This document shows positions 41,351-52,479 of a stretch of DNA of 64,000 nt, piece after piece. Position numbers and translations under genes: made by a program. How positions within the stretch are numbered: the stretch's first letter is position 1; each line of letters begins with the position of its first letter. Where the stretch lies: the NCBI GenBank assembly GCA_029582165.1, contig CM055869.1:7720425-7784424 (forward strand), in the 5' to 3' direction. This DNA is from Portulaca oleracea (taxonomy: Eukaryota > Streptophyta > Magnoliopsida > Caryophyllales > Portulacaceae). The notes beneath the pieces were generated by a model. It made no database searches. It was not told where the DNA came from and worked only from the letters and a program-made list of their open reading frames with translations.

Positions 41351-43827
41351 ATGTCAGGAAGAGACGGATCACGCAGACCTCGGACCCGTGGTGGGTCTAG
41401 ACCGAATGCGAGGGGTGGTTCTTCATCGGCCCCACAGACTCCATACATTCCCCAGTTTGATCCAGGCCATGAAGCTGCTTCTCAACCCGAGGGAAGCAAC
41501 TACGACTTCTTTTCACAGCTAGACCCATCCACGCTGGAGCTCATGCCGTTCTTTGCGGGTAGTACTGTGCCAGCAGGGAACAAGACGATGGGCGGGTTTT
41601 ATGCTCAGGGGCTTCAGGGAGGGGCCCAAACTGATTATGGGGGTGACCAAACTGATGTTGGGGGTACCCAAACTGAAGGGGATGGAACCCAGGCGAGCAG
41701 GTGGGCGCGGACTGAAGGGAGGCGACACTACCCAAGCGTCGAGGCGATATCTCGACGATATCGAATTCAACTGGACGTTCGGGCGGACGCTCAAAAAACA
41801 CCGGATGGGAGGTTCATCATTAGACCTTGTAATGGCGCGTGAGTATCAATCTGAACTTTGATTATGCATTTATAACTTAATTTGTGTTCAAATATATATA
41901 ATTTTGTATGCCTCAATCTAATCGATGTTTCATTTCAAATTGATTTAAGTGTGGCGCCATATGGGGCACACGCAACCAGGGCCATCATAGACATAGTAAA
42001 GCAGAATTTTCGAGGGTTCTGGCTGGTATGGAGCAAAGTGCCCAAGAGGACGGTGGATTTGATATACAACGAGTTCAGGGTAAAACTCTCACATTTTTAT
42101 CTCTTTAGATTTTTGCATACGTACGTTGTCTTTCATATTGGTGTATGTTTGTATATATATATATAATGCGTACGTGTATGTTTGAGTATGGTTATCCGGT
42201 GTGTGGCCGTTCAGATATATTAATATGAATTAGTGTATAGTGCAATGGGGGATAATTGACAATTTATAGGGGAAACTATGCCAAATTTTTTTCGTAGTTT
42301 ATTAATTCAAAGTTATGATATATATATATGGTTTAATTTATTTGCATGTTTAATTCTTCATGTATGGTTTGAATGCAAAAAAAATTTTGGTGGGAAGACC
42401 AACACGAGACCTATATACGTGATTGGTTCCTTAGGAGGGCCCAAAAACAGTACGCCGACGCTATCGGCAAATCCAAAAAAGGATGGTTGTCGGGGAGGGG
42501 CAAACCCAAATGGATTGTCGACGACGAGATTTGGGAGAAATTCATTGCCCATTGGCAAGACCCCAAATTCGTCGAGAAGAGCAAGAATATGAGCAAGGCG
42601 AGGAAAATGAACCAAGATAATGGCCCACCATCACACACAAGGGGCCCGGTTTTCTTCGGCATCGTCAGAGAGAAGTTGGTAAGTTAATTATGAATTTAAT
42701 TATGACTTTAATTATGGTTTAATTTAACGTTTAATTTATATTCGCACTTACGTACAGAAAGAAAAAAACGATGGAAAGGACCCTGACATATGGGAGCAAT
42801 TCGAAGCGACCCACATGAAGCAGGGCACCAATCGGTGGAGTGCCACGAGTTGACTAGGGTAAGTACATTCATCATACAATATTTAAGATATAATAATCGC
42901 ATGCGTGCGTATGAACATTAACTTTAATTCACTTATTCCAACTACTCTTTCTTTGTATCGACCAGGAGACGATGCATAGTGATTATGAATCGTACAGAAG
43001 AGAGATGGAGGCAAAGCAACGGGAGGACAGTCAACCAGAAACTCCCATTATGTCTGGAGACGAGTTCTGGTTGGACAAACAACTGCAAAGTCGGGGACAC
43101 GTCGTGGGCATGGGGGTTGTGGGGGAAGCTATGAAGACGCAGTTCCCCCACATCTCATCGAGGAGACGTCCACGACGTCGTAATAACACCGATAGTGTCG
43201 ACGTCCGAGCCTCTATTACGGAGCTGAACAGAGAGCTTCAGCGTCAACTCGAGGAAGAGAGGCAACAGCGCGAACAAGATAAGCGCATGCTGCAGGAACA
43301 ATTCCAGAGAGAATTAGAGGAACAACGGCGCCGATCTGACCCAGCCTTGGAAGAGAAGGTGAGGGAACAAGTAATGCAACAAATGTTGCAAATGCAAAGA
43401 ATGTTGCAGCAGCAAACAAGTCAGAGCTGGCAAGCCCCTTTCCTCGCTGGATCTTCCTCTAGAAGTCAAGTGCCATACACTGGACAACCTCCTCCACCGC
43501 CGCCCCACCGCCGCAGTACTTCTCGTCGGACCCCCGTCTCTCAAACCCCACAACTTCAGCCCACCGTTCCTCCCGAGGACTCGTTATATGCTTACCCAGG
43601 TAACCATATTTTTTTCCATAAACACAAAATTAAATTACTAATTACACGTTCCAATAATTACTTAATTTATTTTTATTGTATTTCATACCTTTAATTGTCG
43701 TTGTATCCCAGGAGGCCAATACCTATTCCATAGCCTCGAAGAATTGACACAACGTCAGAATCAGGGTGATAATGACGACGATGAGGAGGAGAGCGAAAGT
43801 GATGATGACGATGCCGCCGCCGTGTGA
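41351..43827 (+). pseudogene. CACTA TNPA-like gene (Transposase_24 type), six exons, damaged
   Basis: Model: exon 1 41351-41838 (MSGRDGSRRPRTRGG), exon 2 41950-42079 (APYGAHATRAIIDIVKQNF), exon 3 about 42376-42678 (KKFWWEDQHETYIRDWFLRR, WLSGRGKPKWI), exon 4 42758-42858, exon 5 42966-43599, exon 6 43712-43827. The SKVPKRTVDLIYNEF and KFWWED region is typical of plant transposase 24 (Ptta/En/Spm TNPA-like) proteins, which bind subterminal repeats. Exon 5 encodes a long Glu/Gln/Arg-rich coiled coil (about 43215-43420), then a Pro-rich stretch; exon 6 ends in an Asp/Glu-rich tail. Exon 3 lacks an AG acceptor (TGCAAAAAA where TGCAG would fit). Exon 4 contains TGA at 42851-42853. It follows the TNPD 3' half on the same strand, the usual CACTA order. 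Confidence 0.82.
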
Positions 43828-44813
43828 CGACATTAATCGATCATTTTAATTGTGTTTATATTTTACATTGTACGAACAAAATATTTAAATTGTTTCTTAA
43901 TTACATTCATACTTATTAGCTAGTACATTATTTAATCCAAACATCGAAATATTTTTCATTATGTTTGCGCACATACGTACAAATTAATTAACTTAATTAA
44001 TATATATATATATATATATATATAATAACACGTACGTACACATGAGAATAATTATAATTAACAACATAATCGAGAGTGAAACATATATATATAAATTAAA
44101 TTATCTACCTAGAAAAAATTACAATATAACTAACAATAATAATAATTAATAATTAACTATACCTAAAAAATATACACATATATACATCATAATTAGTTAT
44201 AACTAAAATTAAGAATATATAACAGTAATAATATCAATAATAATAATAGTATCAATTATAATATCAATAATAATAATAATAACAATAATAATAATAATTG
44301 CGCGCGCCTAGCCAGCAGCGAAAAATTTTCAAAAATTACCCAATTTAGGCGTCTGTTTTCCCGCCAAACAGACGCCCAAATTATTGAAATTGAAAATGGC
44401 GTCTGTTTGGCGAGAAAACAGACGTCATTTTGCCAGCACCTATATAAACCTTAAGCCCTCAAACTTCCCTCCGAATTTTTCCCACCCATCTCCATTTCAT
44501 TTCTCTCATGTTCTCTCATCAATTCTCTCATTTCCTCTAACCTTCAAAACACCTCAAATCCATCCAAGATTGATAAATTGAAAATTTTACAATTGAAGAT
44601 TGAACATTGGAGAGTGAAGATTGAAGATACAAGATTGAAGATTGAAAAATCAAGATTGAAAAATATTGAAGTCATATATTAATTGTAATTTAGGTTTTTA
44701 TTTTGTTTGTATCATTTAATTTAGTAAAAAATATCATTAATAAAGTTGTATTATATTTTTTTATTTGTTAAAATATATATTCATTATCATTTTATTGTTG
44801 TTATTTCTATAAA

Positions 44814-44815
<2 letters not shown>
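43828..44815. other. AT-rich CACTA internal DNA with a subterminal-type repeat block
   Basis: No gene. 44340-44430 holds paired GGCGTCTGTTTTCCCGCC and AAACAGACGCC motifs facing each other, as at the element ends. The rest is AT-rich with TAATAATAA runs. Confidence 0.75.

Positions 44816-44877
<62 letters not shown>
44816..44877. repeat. (TA)n microsatellite
   Basis: About 60 bp of TA repeat. Confidence 0.95.
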
Positions 44878-44882
<5 letters not shown>

Positions 44883-45144
44883 TGTACATACATGAATATT
44901 TGCAAATATATATCATTTATTATTATATAAAATGTATTTATTTTCATTATTAATGTCTCCACAATTCTTATTAAACAATTTAATTACAAATACAAAAATT
45001 TAATTTTTACGCTTTATTTTATAATTAGAACACTCAAAATATACTATTTATTCTAATTATTTTCATTATTGAATTCACGTTATTTTATAATTACAAATGC
45101 AAATATATATCATTTAAGTTTTTTTTTTTGTTTCTGGAACCCAA

Positions 45145-45344
45145 GTTCGGCGTCTGTCTGGCATGAAACAGACGCCGTTTCTGCATAAAAAAAACAGCGT
45201 CTGTTTCATGCCAGACAGACGCCGAACTTGGTCTGACACAACCCTCGTAGTCTACAAAAATTTTGGTGTCTGGTTGAAACAGACGCCATTTACAGACGCT
45301 TTCTTAATAAAGGCGTACTAGGTTTTGGCGTCCGTTTTAAAACA
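45145..45344. repeat. Internal GCGTCTG subterminal-type repeats
   Basis: GGCGTCTGTCTGGCATGAAA and TTTCATGCCAGACAGACGCC form a hairpin, followed by AAACAGACGCC and GGCGTCCG. These look like CACTA subterminal repeats but lie about 6 kb from the left end, directly against the cut TNPD gene. Their position fits an internal inversion. Confidence 0.85.
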
Positions 45345-47409
45345 CATCATCGGGAAGTGCCCGGAACGCAACAAGTAACAATGTCTGCATGAACACATGA
45401 CAGTCATGGCTTTTAAAGTTTTGAAACCTTTTACCTAATGCATCAACACAATTTGCGAAGTTCGAAGCATAAGCGTCCGGCAAACGCAGCTGTTGTGCCT
45501 AGTTACAAACGTCTGTTCGCTTATCCTCGGGAAAAGCATATTTGGCTCTGGGCTGTAGGGGTTTACCGTTAGGACCGGGCAATAGATGGAGTTCCGGCCT
45601 ATCACATATGTCCGCCACGTCCCTCCTTGCATTTCCATCATCCTTCGTTTTGCCGTCCACCCCCATCACCGTGTTTACGATGTTGTCCACAAAGTTCTTC
45701 TCAATGTGCATCACATCTAAGTTGTGTGGAACCATGTGATCCTTCCAATAAGGCAACTCCCAAAATATACTTTGTTTTTTCCAATTATGAGCATTCTCTC
45801 TGAATCACGGGAAAACAAAGTCGCCATTGGTAGTCACCTTGGGGAAGTGCTTCACCTCCTCGTAGATTTCATAACTGTTTTTCCTACACGGTGGGACAGT
45901 TCTATCTGGGCAAGTGTGTCCCTTTCGAAATGCCTTTCGATTTCTTCTCAAATCATGCCCCTTTGCAAGAAACTGTCGGTGATAGTTAAACCACGAGGCT
46001 TTCCTCCCATGCTTCAGACGAATTGCTTTCAATCCATCCATGCAAACAGGACACGACATAGCACCATGCGTGCTCCACCCAGAAAGCATGCCAAGGGCCG
46101 GAAAATCATTCACCGTCCACATCAAAGATGCCCTCATGTTAAAATTCTGTCTTTTGGAGATGTCATATGTTTCAACACCAACCCATAAGCGTTGCAGCTC
46201 GTCCACCAAGGGTTGGAGGAAGACATCAATTTTATTTCCGGGGTTCTTCGGACCTGGAATAATACACGTAAGAAACATGTACGGTGTTGTCATGCACAAT
46301 TCAGGTGGCAAGTTGTAAGGAGTAACTACAACCGGCCATATCGAATAAGACCTCCCTGTCATGTTGAACGGGCTAAACCCATCCGCACACAGGCCCAGCC
46401 TTACATTTCGCGTTTCCCCCGCGAACTCTGGATGCACGATGTCGAACATTTTCCAAGAGGCGCCGTCCGACGGATTGCAAAGTACACCTTCCTCGCGCTT
46501 GTTCTCCGCGTGCCATCTCATATGCCCGGCCGTATTCTTCGAGGCGTACAGACGCTGCAATCTAGGCGTCAAGGGAAAGTAAAACATTTTCTTGTACGGG
46601 ACGCCTTTCTTTGTCGTGGTTGACGATTTCTGTGGCTTATACCTAGGATGGCCACAAAATTTACATTCAGTGAGATGTGCATCGTCCTTATATTATATCA
46701 TGCATCCAGTAGGGTAACAATCAATTGTTTCATAGCCCATCCCCAACTTCTTAACCTTCTTTTTCAACTCATCGTAGTTTCTAGGCACTAGGTTCGGCTG
46801 GGGACAGCTCTCGCTCATCAGTTCCATGATATCGTTCATTGCCTGCTCCGACAAATTGTGCTTCGACTTCTGACTTATCAACCTCACGGCAGTGGACAAC
46901 TCAGTATGGGTCGTACACCCTTCCCACAGAGGCTGTTGAGCAGATTGTAGCATATCATAAAATTGTTGAGCTCCTGCATTAGGCGCCTCATTCGCCATGA
47001 TGAAATCATTCATCATCTCTTCCGTTCTGTTGATGAACGGTGGCTGATTCGGTTCCTCGTTTGTCGAAGGACTACCTGCAGACGGTTCCCAATCACCTTC
47101 CTCATCGTCACCATTGTCATCCTCATCATCAAAGTCACCCCATTCTTCACCATGGCTCGTCCAACACCAATATTGTTCCATAAACCCTCGCCTATACAAA
47201 TGTTCTTTAACTTCTTCAGGACTAAGTCCGCTCTTATTCTTGCACTTCACACATGGGCACCGATACTTTCCAGTCCTCGGATATTCATACGAATTACTCT
47301 TTGCAAATTCATCAAACATAGCTACCCCAGCAGCCCATTCAGCCCTGATAACCCTCCTACCCGGTTCAAACCTCTCGTACATCCAACGGCGATGTGGGGG
47401 CCCGTCCAT
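45345..47409 (-). pseudogene. CACTA TNPD transposase, 5' half (Transposase_21)
   Basis: One continuous minus-strand frame from Met at 47409 (MDGPPHRRWMYERFEPG) to the breakpoint at 45345, with three internal stops: TAA 46693-46695, TGA 45805-45807 and TAG 45499-45501. The N-terminal transposase-associated domain shows RCPCVKCKN and HLYRRGF. The Transposase_21 core shows FYFPLTPRLQRLYAS, MRWHAEN, LGLCADGFSPF, WPVVVTPYNLPPELC, CPVCMDG and HNLDVMHIEKN, with conserved Asp/Glu positions typical of the family. The frame ends SHDCHVFMQTLLLVAFRALP then Asp-Asp-Val and runs into non-coding GGACGCC repeats. The missing continuation is the plus-strand half at 39502. A foldback element lies a few hundred bp upstream. 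Confidence 0.88.
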
Positions 47410-47632
47410 AATGTACGTGAATTTATTATTCAAGCCCACCATGAATTTAATTAATAATAAACATCTATCCGTCTCAGTACTTAAAAAAATAATCGAAAAT
47501 AAATTATTCTGTTTGTATCTAAATTCACAAATATAATCGTATACGCTATAACCTAAATCATCCAAACTCAACTTCCTTTTATGACAACAACAAGTAAGCT
47601 ATGTCACTAGGCAAGAGGATCATGTTATTATC
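47410..47632 (-). other. Upstream region of TNPD
   Basis: Minus-strand leader of the transposase gene. An upstream Met with an in-frame 54-codon extension exists (47571), but its AT-rich composition makes the 47409 start more likely. CCAAACTCAACTTCCTTTTA (about 47565) is repeated at 48171 and 61579. Confidence 0.5.
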
Positions 47633-48150
47633 CAAGGAGAGTGTGTTTGTTAACTGTTAATCTATGGTTGAAAAAGACTTTCATGAGTCGTACCGACTCT
47701 CCTTTATTCGTCTGGTTCCCAAAAAGCAGCGCAATTTTCCTAAGTGAACTTGCACGAGGGCTATACAGTGCTCTGGGAGTAAGAAACATCTCAGATTCGA
47801 TACAATGGAGTGTTTCTATCGCGCAGCTTGAGGGGTAGCAAGACAAGGTGGGGTTGAAAGAGAAGCTCATAGTAAAGGGTCTAATAGAAATGCATGGTGT
47901 TGGATTTCTATATATTAGACCTTTTACTATGAGCTTCTCTTTCAACCCCACCTTGTCTTGCTACCCCTCAGTCGCTGATAGAAACACTCTATTATCGAAT
48001 CTGAGATGTTTCTACTCTGAGCATCGTATAGCCTCGTGCAAGTTCACTTAGGAAAATTGCCGCTTTGGGGACTGCACGAATAAAGGAGAGTCAACACGCC
48101 TCATGCAAGTCCCTTTCAGCCATAGATTATCATATCACGAAACACACACT
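47633..48150. mobile_element. Foldback hairpin element with ~240-bp arms
   Basis: The left arm (about 47633-47887) and right arm (about 47907-48150) are inverted copies around a ~20-bp loop. The inner ~75 bp (GTAGCAAGACAAGGTGGGG and AAAGAGAAGCTCATAGTAAA) match almost perfectly; the outer arms have small indels. CCAAACTCAACCTC plus TTTTATGACA sequence lies on both outer sides. It could form a long double-stranded RNA if transcribed. Confidence 0.8.
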
Positions 48151-48190
48151 CGTTAGACACTAATAGGATCCAAACTCAACCTCTTTTTAT

Positions 48191-48193
<3 letters not shown>

Positions 48194-48267
<74 letters not shown>
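48194..48267. repeat. (TA)n microsatellite
   Basis: About 74 bp of TA between the foldback element and the LTR retrotransposon. Confidence 0.95.
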
Positions 48268-48270
<3 letters not shown>

Positions 48271-48401
48271 CATAATTAAGATGCTATAAATATAAATTTC
48301 CGCCCTACTTACTACCTAAATTACCATCATAAATAACCTATTCACTAAGTATGTAGCTACTGGTTGTTGAGTACTTACGTAAGTAAATATGGATGTACGT
48401 G

Positions 48402-49508
48402 TGTAGACACCGGATTTTTGTACCATTATTAGTTTTAGTTATTTGTAAAAATAAGCTAGCTGAATAGTTTAGTAGCATGCAAACTCATCTCTTTTCTAGC
48501 CCGACAACGAGCATAATGGCCCAAATGTTACGGGCCTGAGCATAATAGCCGAAAATGAGCAGGAACCCGTCTGGGTTCCTTGGGCCTGAGCATGGCTTAG
48601 CTCGGTAGGAACCCGTCTGGGTTGCTTGGCTGAGTTCCGTCGAAGCGGCCATGATGCTAACCCTAGACGCTTTTCTTCTCCCCCCATTCCACTATAAATT
48701 AAACCCTTTTCTCCCTTCCAAAAAACACACCAGGGTATGCTAGAGTATTGACACTAGCATATTCTCTCTACCTCTTCTCTCCCTTTTGCATGCTGCTTCA
48801 CTAAAGGTTAGCATAGTTGATGTAAAACATGTAGTAATCTATTGAATTCTTTTGTTTTTATTTTCAATATTTTGCATGATTTTAATGATAAATTTGTGAA
48901 ATTCTTCCTCCCTCTTTTCTTTTTTTGCTTTAATTTAATTCTAGTAGAGTTTATTCGTTGAATAGGCGGATTTGATGATTTTAATTGTCAAATTCGTAAC
49001 CTTACCCCCGAATCCATCTCTGGATTCGCAGGCTGGAGTCTGTATTTTATGGTTTGTTGTTTTTCTCCTAAAATTCAACTGGCGACTCTATTTTCGTACT
49101 TTGGTTTTCTTTTCTTTTTTATGGTTTTTATGACCTATTTTACGGTTAGCGCAAAGGGGTAATCCGTCTTGATTCTTTAGGAACCCGGACGGGTTTTTCA
49201 CTTCTTTTTTCTTCGCCTCTCTTTTCTTTGTTTTCCGCCTCGTGGGGTTTCATAGCCAAGAACCCGTCTTGGTTCCGCAGAACTCAGACGGGTTCGTCTG
49301 CGTTTTTTCCCTTCCCTTTCTTTCGTCTCTTTCTTTCCTTTTTTTTGTAAAGGTGAACCTCGGGCGCTAAATTCGTTTTTAACCTGTTAACGAAAACATT
49401 CTTAAAAGTTCAACCTTATTTAAGGTTAAGCAATCCTAGTCGGCTCCCAATCATTCCTTAAGTAGCGCCGCGAAAAAAGGGTCATCGATCAATTTTTCGG
49501 GGTCTACA
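48402..49508 (+). repeat. 5' LTR of the PMD-carrying retrotransposon
   Basis: 1107 bp. A TATAAATTAAACCC box near 48692 is followed by a short CT-rich leader. The perfect 7-bp-arm palindrome GGAACCCGTCTGGGTTCC lies at 48562-48579, with further GAACCCGTCT and CAGACGGGTTC variants at about 48608, 49180 and 49265-49300. Confidence 0.95.
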
Positions 49509-52440
49509 GATTGGCGACTCCACTGGGGACTTAAACTTAAAAAGAGGGTAAAACTTGAAAGAATTAAATTTTAGTGTTTTTTGTAAAAGAGGAGGAATTA
49601 ATTTATTTCACATTTTTATCATTTTTTTAGGCATATTGCATACCAGGCTACTCTTGGGCCTTTATGGCTGGGGAGCACAAAAGCGTTGGTTTAGGTTTTT
49701 TAAAACTAGGAATCAACCCCGAGAGCGGGAGGTCACTACTTGTGGGATGCACTTACATCGCCAAGCATTTGATCTCTCCTCTCCCCATGTTACACTCTAA
49801 AGGTTTCCTTGAAACCCAAAGAGCAACACCCCACACATTTTTCCTATGAATTCCATAAGGAAAATGCACCGGGGCGAGAACATGTGGTACCCTATTCATC
49901 TCCCTAAACCTAGAAAAACCCTGAATCTAAAGCCATGGTTAGGCTCATCCCGCATCTGTATGTCATGTGATTTAATCCTGTAAAAGTTGAGTCCAAGTGT
50001 CTAGCCCGATCATGAGTGGGACGTCATTCTAGCCCGCGTAGGATCAAATGAGAGATGGACTGGCCCAAACCCAGACGGGTTTGATGTGCCTGGTCTAGTT
50101 GGACTCACTGTGGAATCCTGTCTGTGCCTATTTGAAAGGGGGGAGTTACAGTTCAAACCCAGACGGGTTTGGGCCTGTTTTTCTTCTCCTTCTACATCGG
50201 GCCAAACTGTTCGATACTGCAGTCAGCCCAATTCACTTACTATTGATCCTATTCGGCCCTTTATGACGCTCCTTGAGTCAGATGCCCAATCAGTGTCAGT
50301 CCTGTCAGTCATCATGCTAGGTCCATATAGAGTTAGGACATGCACTCCCATAAAAGTGGGTGAGTCACCCTTGTGTCAGCATATAGGCGTCATGTCCGTG
50401 TCCTAGGCTCATATAGGTCCATTAAGTCATGCATACATTGGGCGGGTGGCATAAAGGTTCTTTCGAGCACTAATCAGTTTCCATGCAGGCAAGATAGCAG
50501 ACCATCTCCGAGCCCGCATCCGTGACCCACAAGCCGGCAGGCTCATTCACAATCCCAACTACAGATCGCCTGCCCAATCCAGTGAACCCAGTGAATCCAC
50601 CATGGCCACTAGCGCGCCTAGCCCCCCTCAGAAAGCTGTTGAGACTAATTCCCTCCAACGGAGGCCGTAAACCCTTCTTACTTTCAGTTTGACTTGCTTC
50701 ACTTAGAAAAAATCTGGACGAGATCTCAAAAGTTTTTGAAACCTTTTCCTTCAAACCTTCTGATTTTGAGACAAGTTATGAAAGTTGTATCTGACTGCTT
50801 TGACTATCTTAGAAAGTATAAATATGCGTGCCGCAAATCTTTGGGCTAAGTTTAGTTGATTGAGCCCCATCCCGTGAGTCCACATTGCCTAAATTTTGAA
50901 TTGATCACTTTTATCAATTCCATGATCCCTTGAGTGACTCACCCATTAGTTGCATCTTTAGAACTTGTTTTGCATCTTGCTTGAGACTACACATTTGCAT
51001 TGCACGCTGTGACAAAGTGATTAAGGCATTCGATTTTATTTTGATAAGCTACATAGCTAAATAGCCTTCCTTACATTATGTTTACCGTTCTTTTTGCCCC
51101 GCCTAGCCTTTGTTCATCCTTTTTTCATGATTGAACCCTGACAATGCGAGCCTTGGCCTCTGACATCCAGTATCCCTTTGCCTTGCTTGGTTGGATGAGA
51201 GTTTGTCTTTTTTTAAGTTTGGGAGAATCTGAAAGTCCCATATCTTGAGCGATTGGTATTTGGTTATGTTGTTCATATATTATATCAAAATCGAAGATTC
51301 CATAGATATTCTTCTCCCCGATCACCCACAAAAAAAAAACAAAAAAAAACAAAAAAAAACAAAAAAACAAAAAGAAAAGAGTTTCAAAAATAAAAGGGTG
51401 ATTAGGGAGATTCAGTTTAAAGTTCAGAAAACTTTGACCTGGTTGTATTCAGTTGAGATGTTTCAGGGTGAAAGGTGAAATGCCTTGCATACATTAAGAA
51501 AGAAGGAGAGTTTAGAGTGTTTTATTCATTGAAAATCAATCCAAGCATGGCTCTTAACTCCTCATTTCCAAATTTTACCGCTCCTTACCCTAACCTAAGC
51601 CCCGTTGCAACCCGGAAAAGTCTTTTTGATTGTCACTTGTGCATTGCATACCAGTAGTGGAGAGCGAGGTTCTTACCAAGCTTATGGTAGTTTGTTTCTA
51701 TTGGTTTGAGTATGAGAAAACATACATACATTTTCAAAATTGAGTGTTTGAGTGTTTGTTCTTTCCCATGTGAGGATTGCTCTTTTTAACTGACCTATGT
51801 CCATAACTAACCGCGCACATTTGCATTATTCTTAAGACTGTTGGCGGATTTATGCCTCTAAAGTACTTGTTCTCTCCTTTGGGATTCGAAAATTTCTTCC
51901 TATCTCTTTCGAACTGAGTTTTGATCTTGTCCAGATTAATCTTTGTGCTTGCTTGTTGAACTGATTTTGTTTCGACCGAAAATTCCTTATCCCAGAATGT
52001 TTCAGTAGCACATAGAAAATCCCAATATCAAATGTCTTCGCCGGCCCCGAAACTGCAGCTCGAACGTACTTGTAGCGTTTAATTCTCATCTTTTTATTAT
52101 TTTGGTCTTTTTTTTCGTTTGGGGAAGTGGGAGTAATCCCACCATGTAGATTGCATATCGCATTGCACATTTTTGTTACTTTGTGCATAAGAGTACATGA
52201 AAATAAAAGGAAGTGCATTACTTAGCATCGTTACTGCATAAGTGTCACATCAGTAGTTCGCACTAGTACAAAAGCATTAAAAAAAAAAAGCAAAAAATCA
52301 TTGCATTGCATCATCCTAAGTGCATACATAACATTACATAAGTTCATTACATACAGACCCTGCATGTGCATCTTTCTCAATCCTCATCAACCACCACCAC
52401 TGGCGCTATCAGCCCCATGAGCTCCGCTTCCACCAGCTCC
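49509..52440 (+). other. 5' internal region of the retrotransposon, non-coding
   Basis: Starts with the primer-binding site TGGCGACTCCACTGGGGAC. No convincing reading frame follows. Scattered CAGACGGGTTTG motifs occur near 50070 and 50160, and an A-rich CAAAAAAAAAC run near 51328-51375. It probably derives from a former leader or ORF region that has lost coding capacity. Confidence 0.55.
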
Positions 52441-52479
52441 AAAGTAAGTGTCCCACTGATAATAGGAGGAGTCTACCAC

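Noticed and set aside
47633..48150. microRNA precursor
   Set aside because: Arms of ~240 bp with a large inverted repeat structure are too long for a typical plant miRNA hairpin; a foldback transposon is a better explanation.
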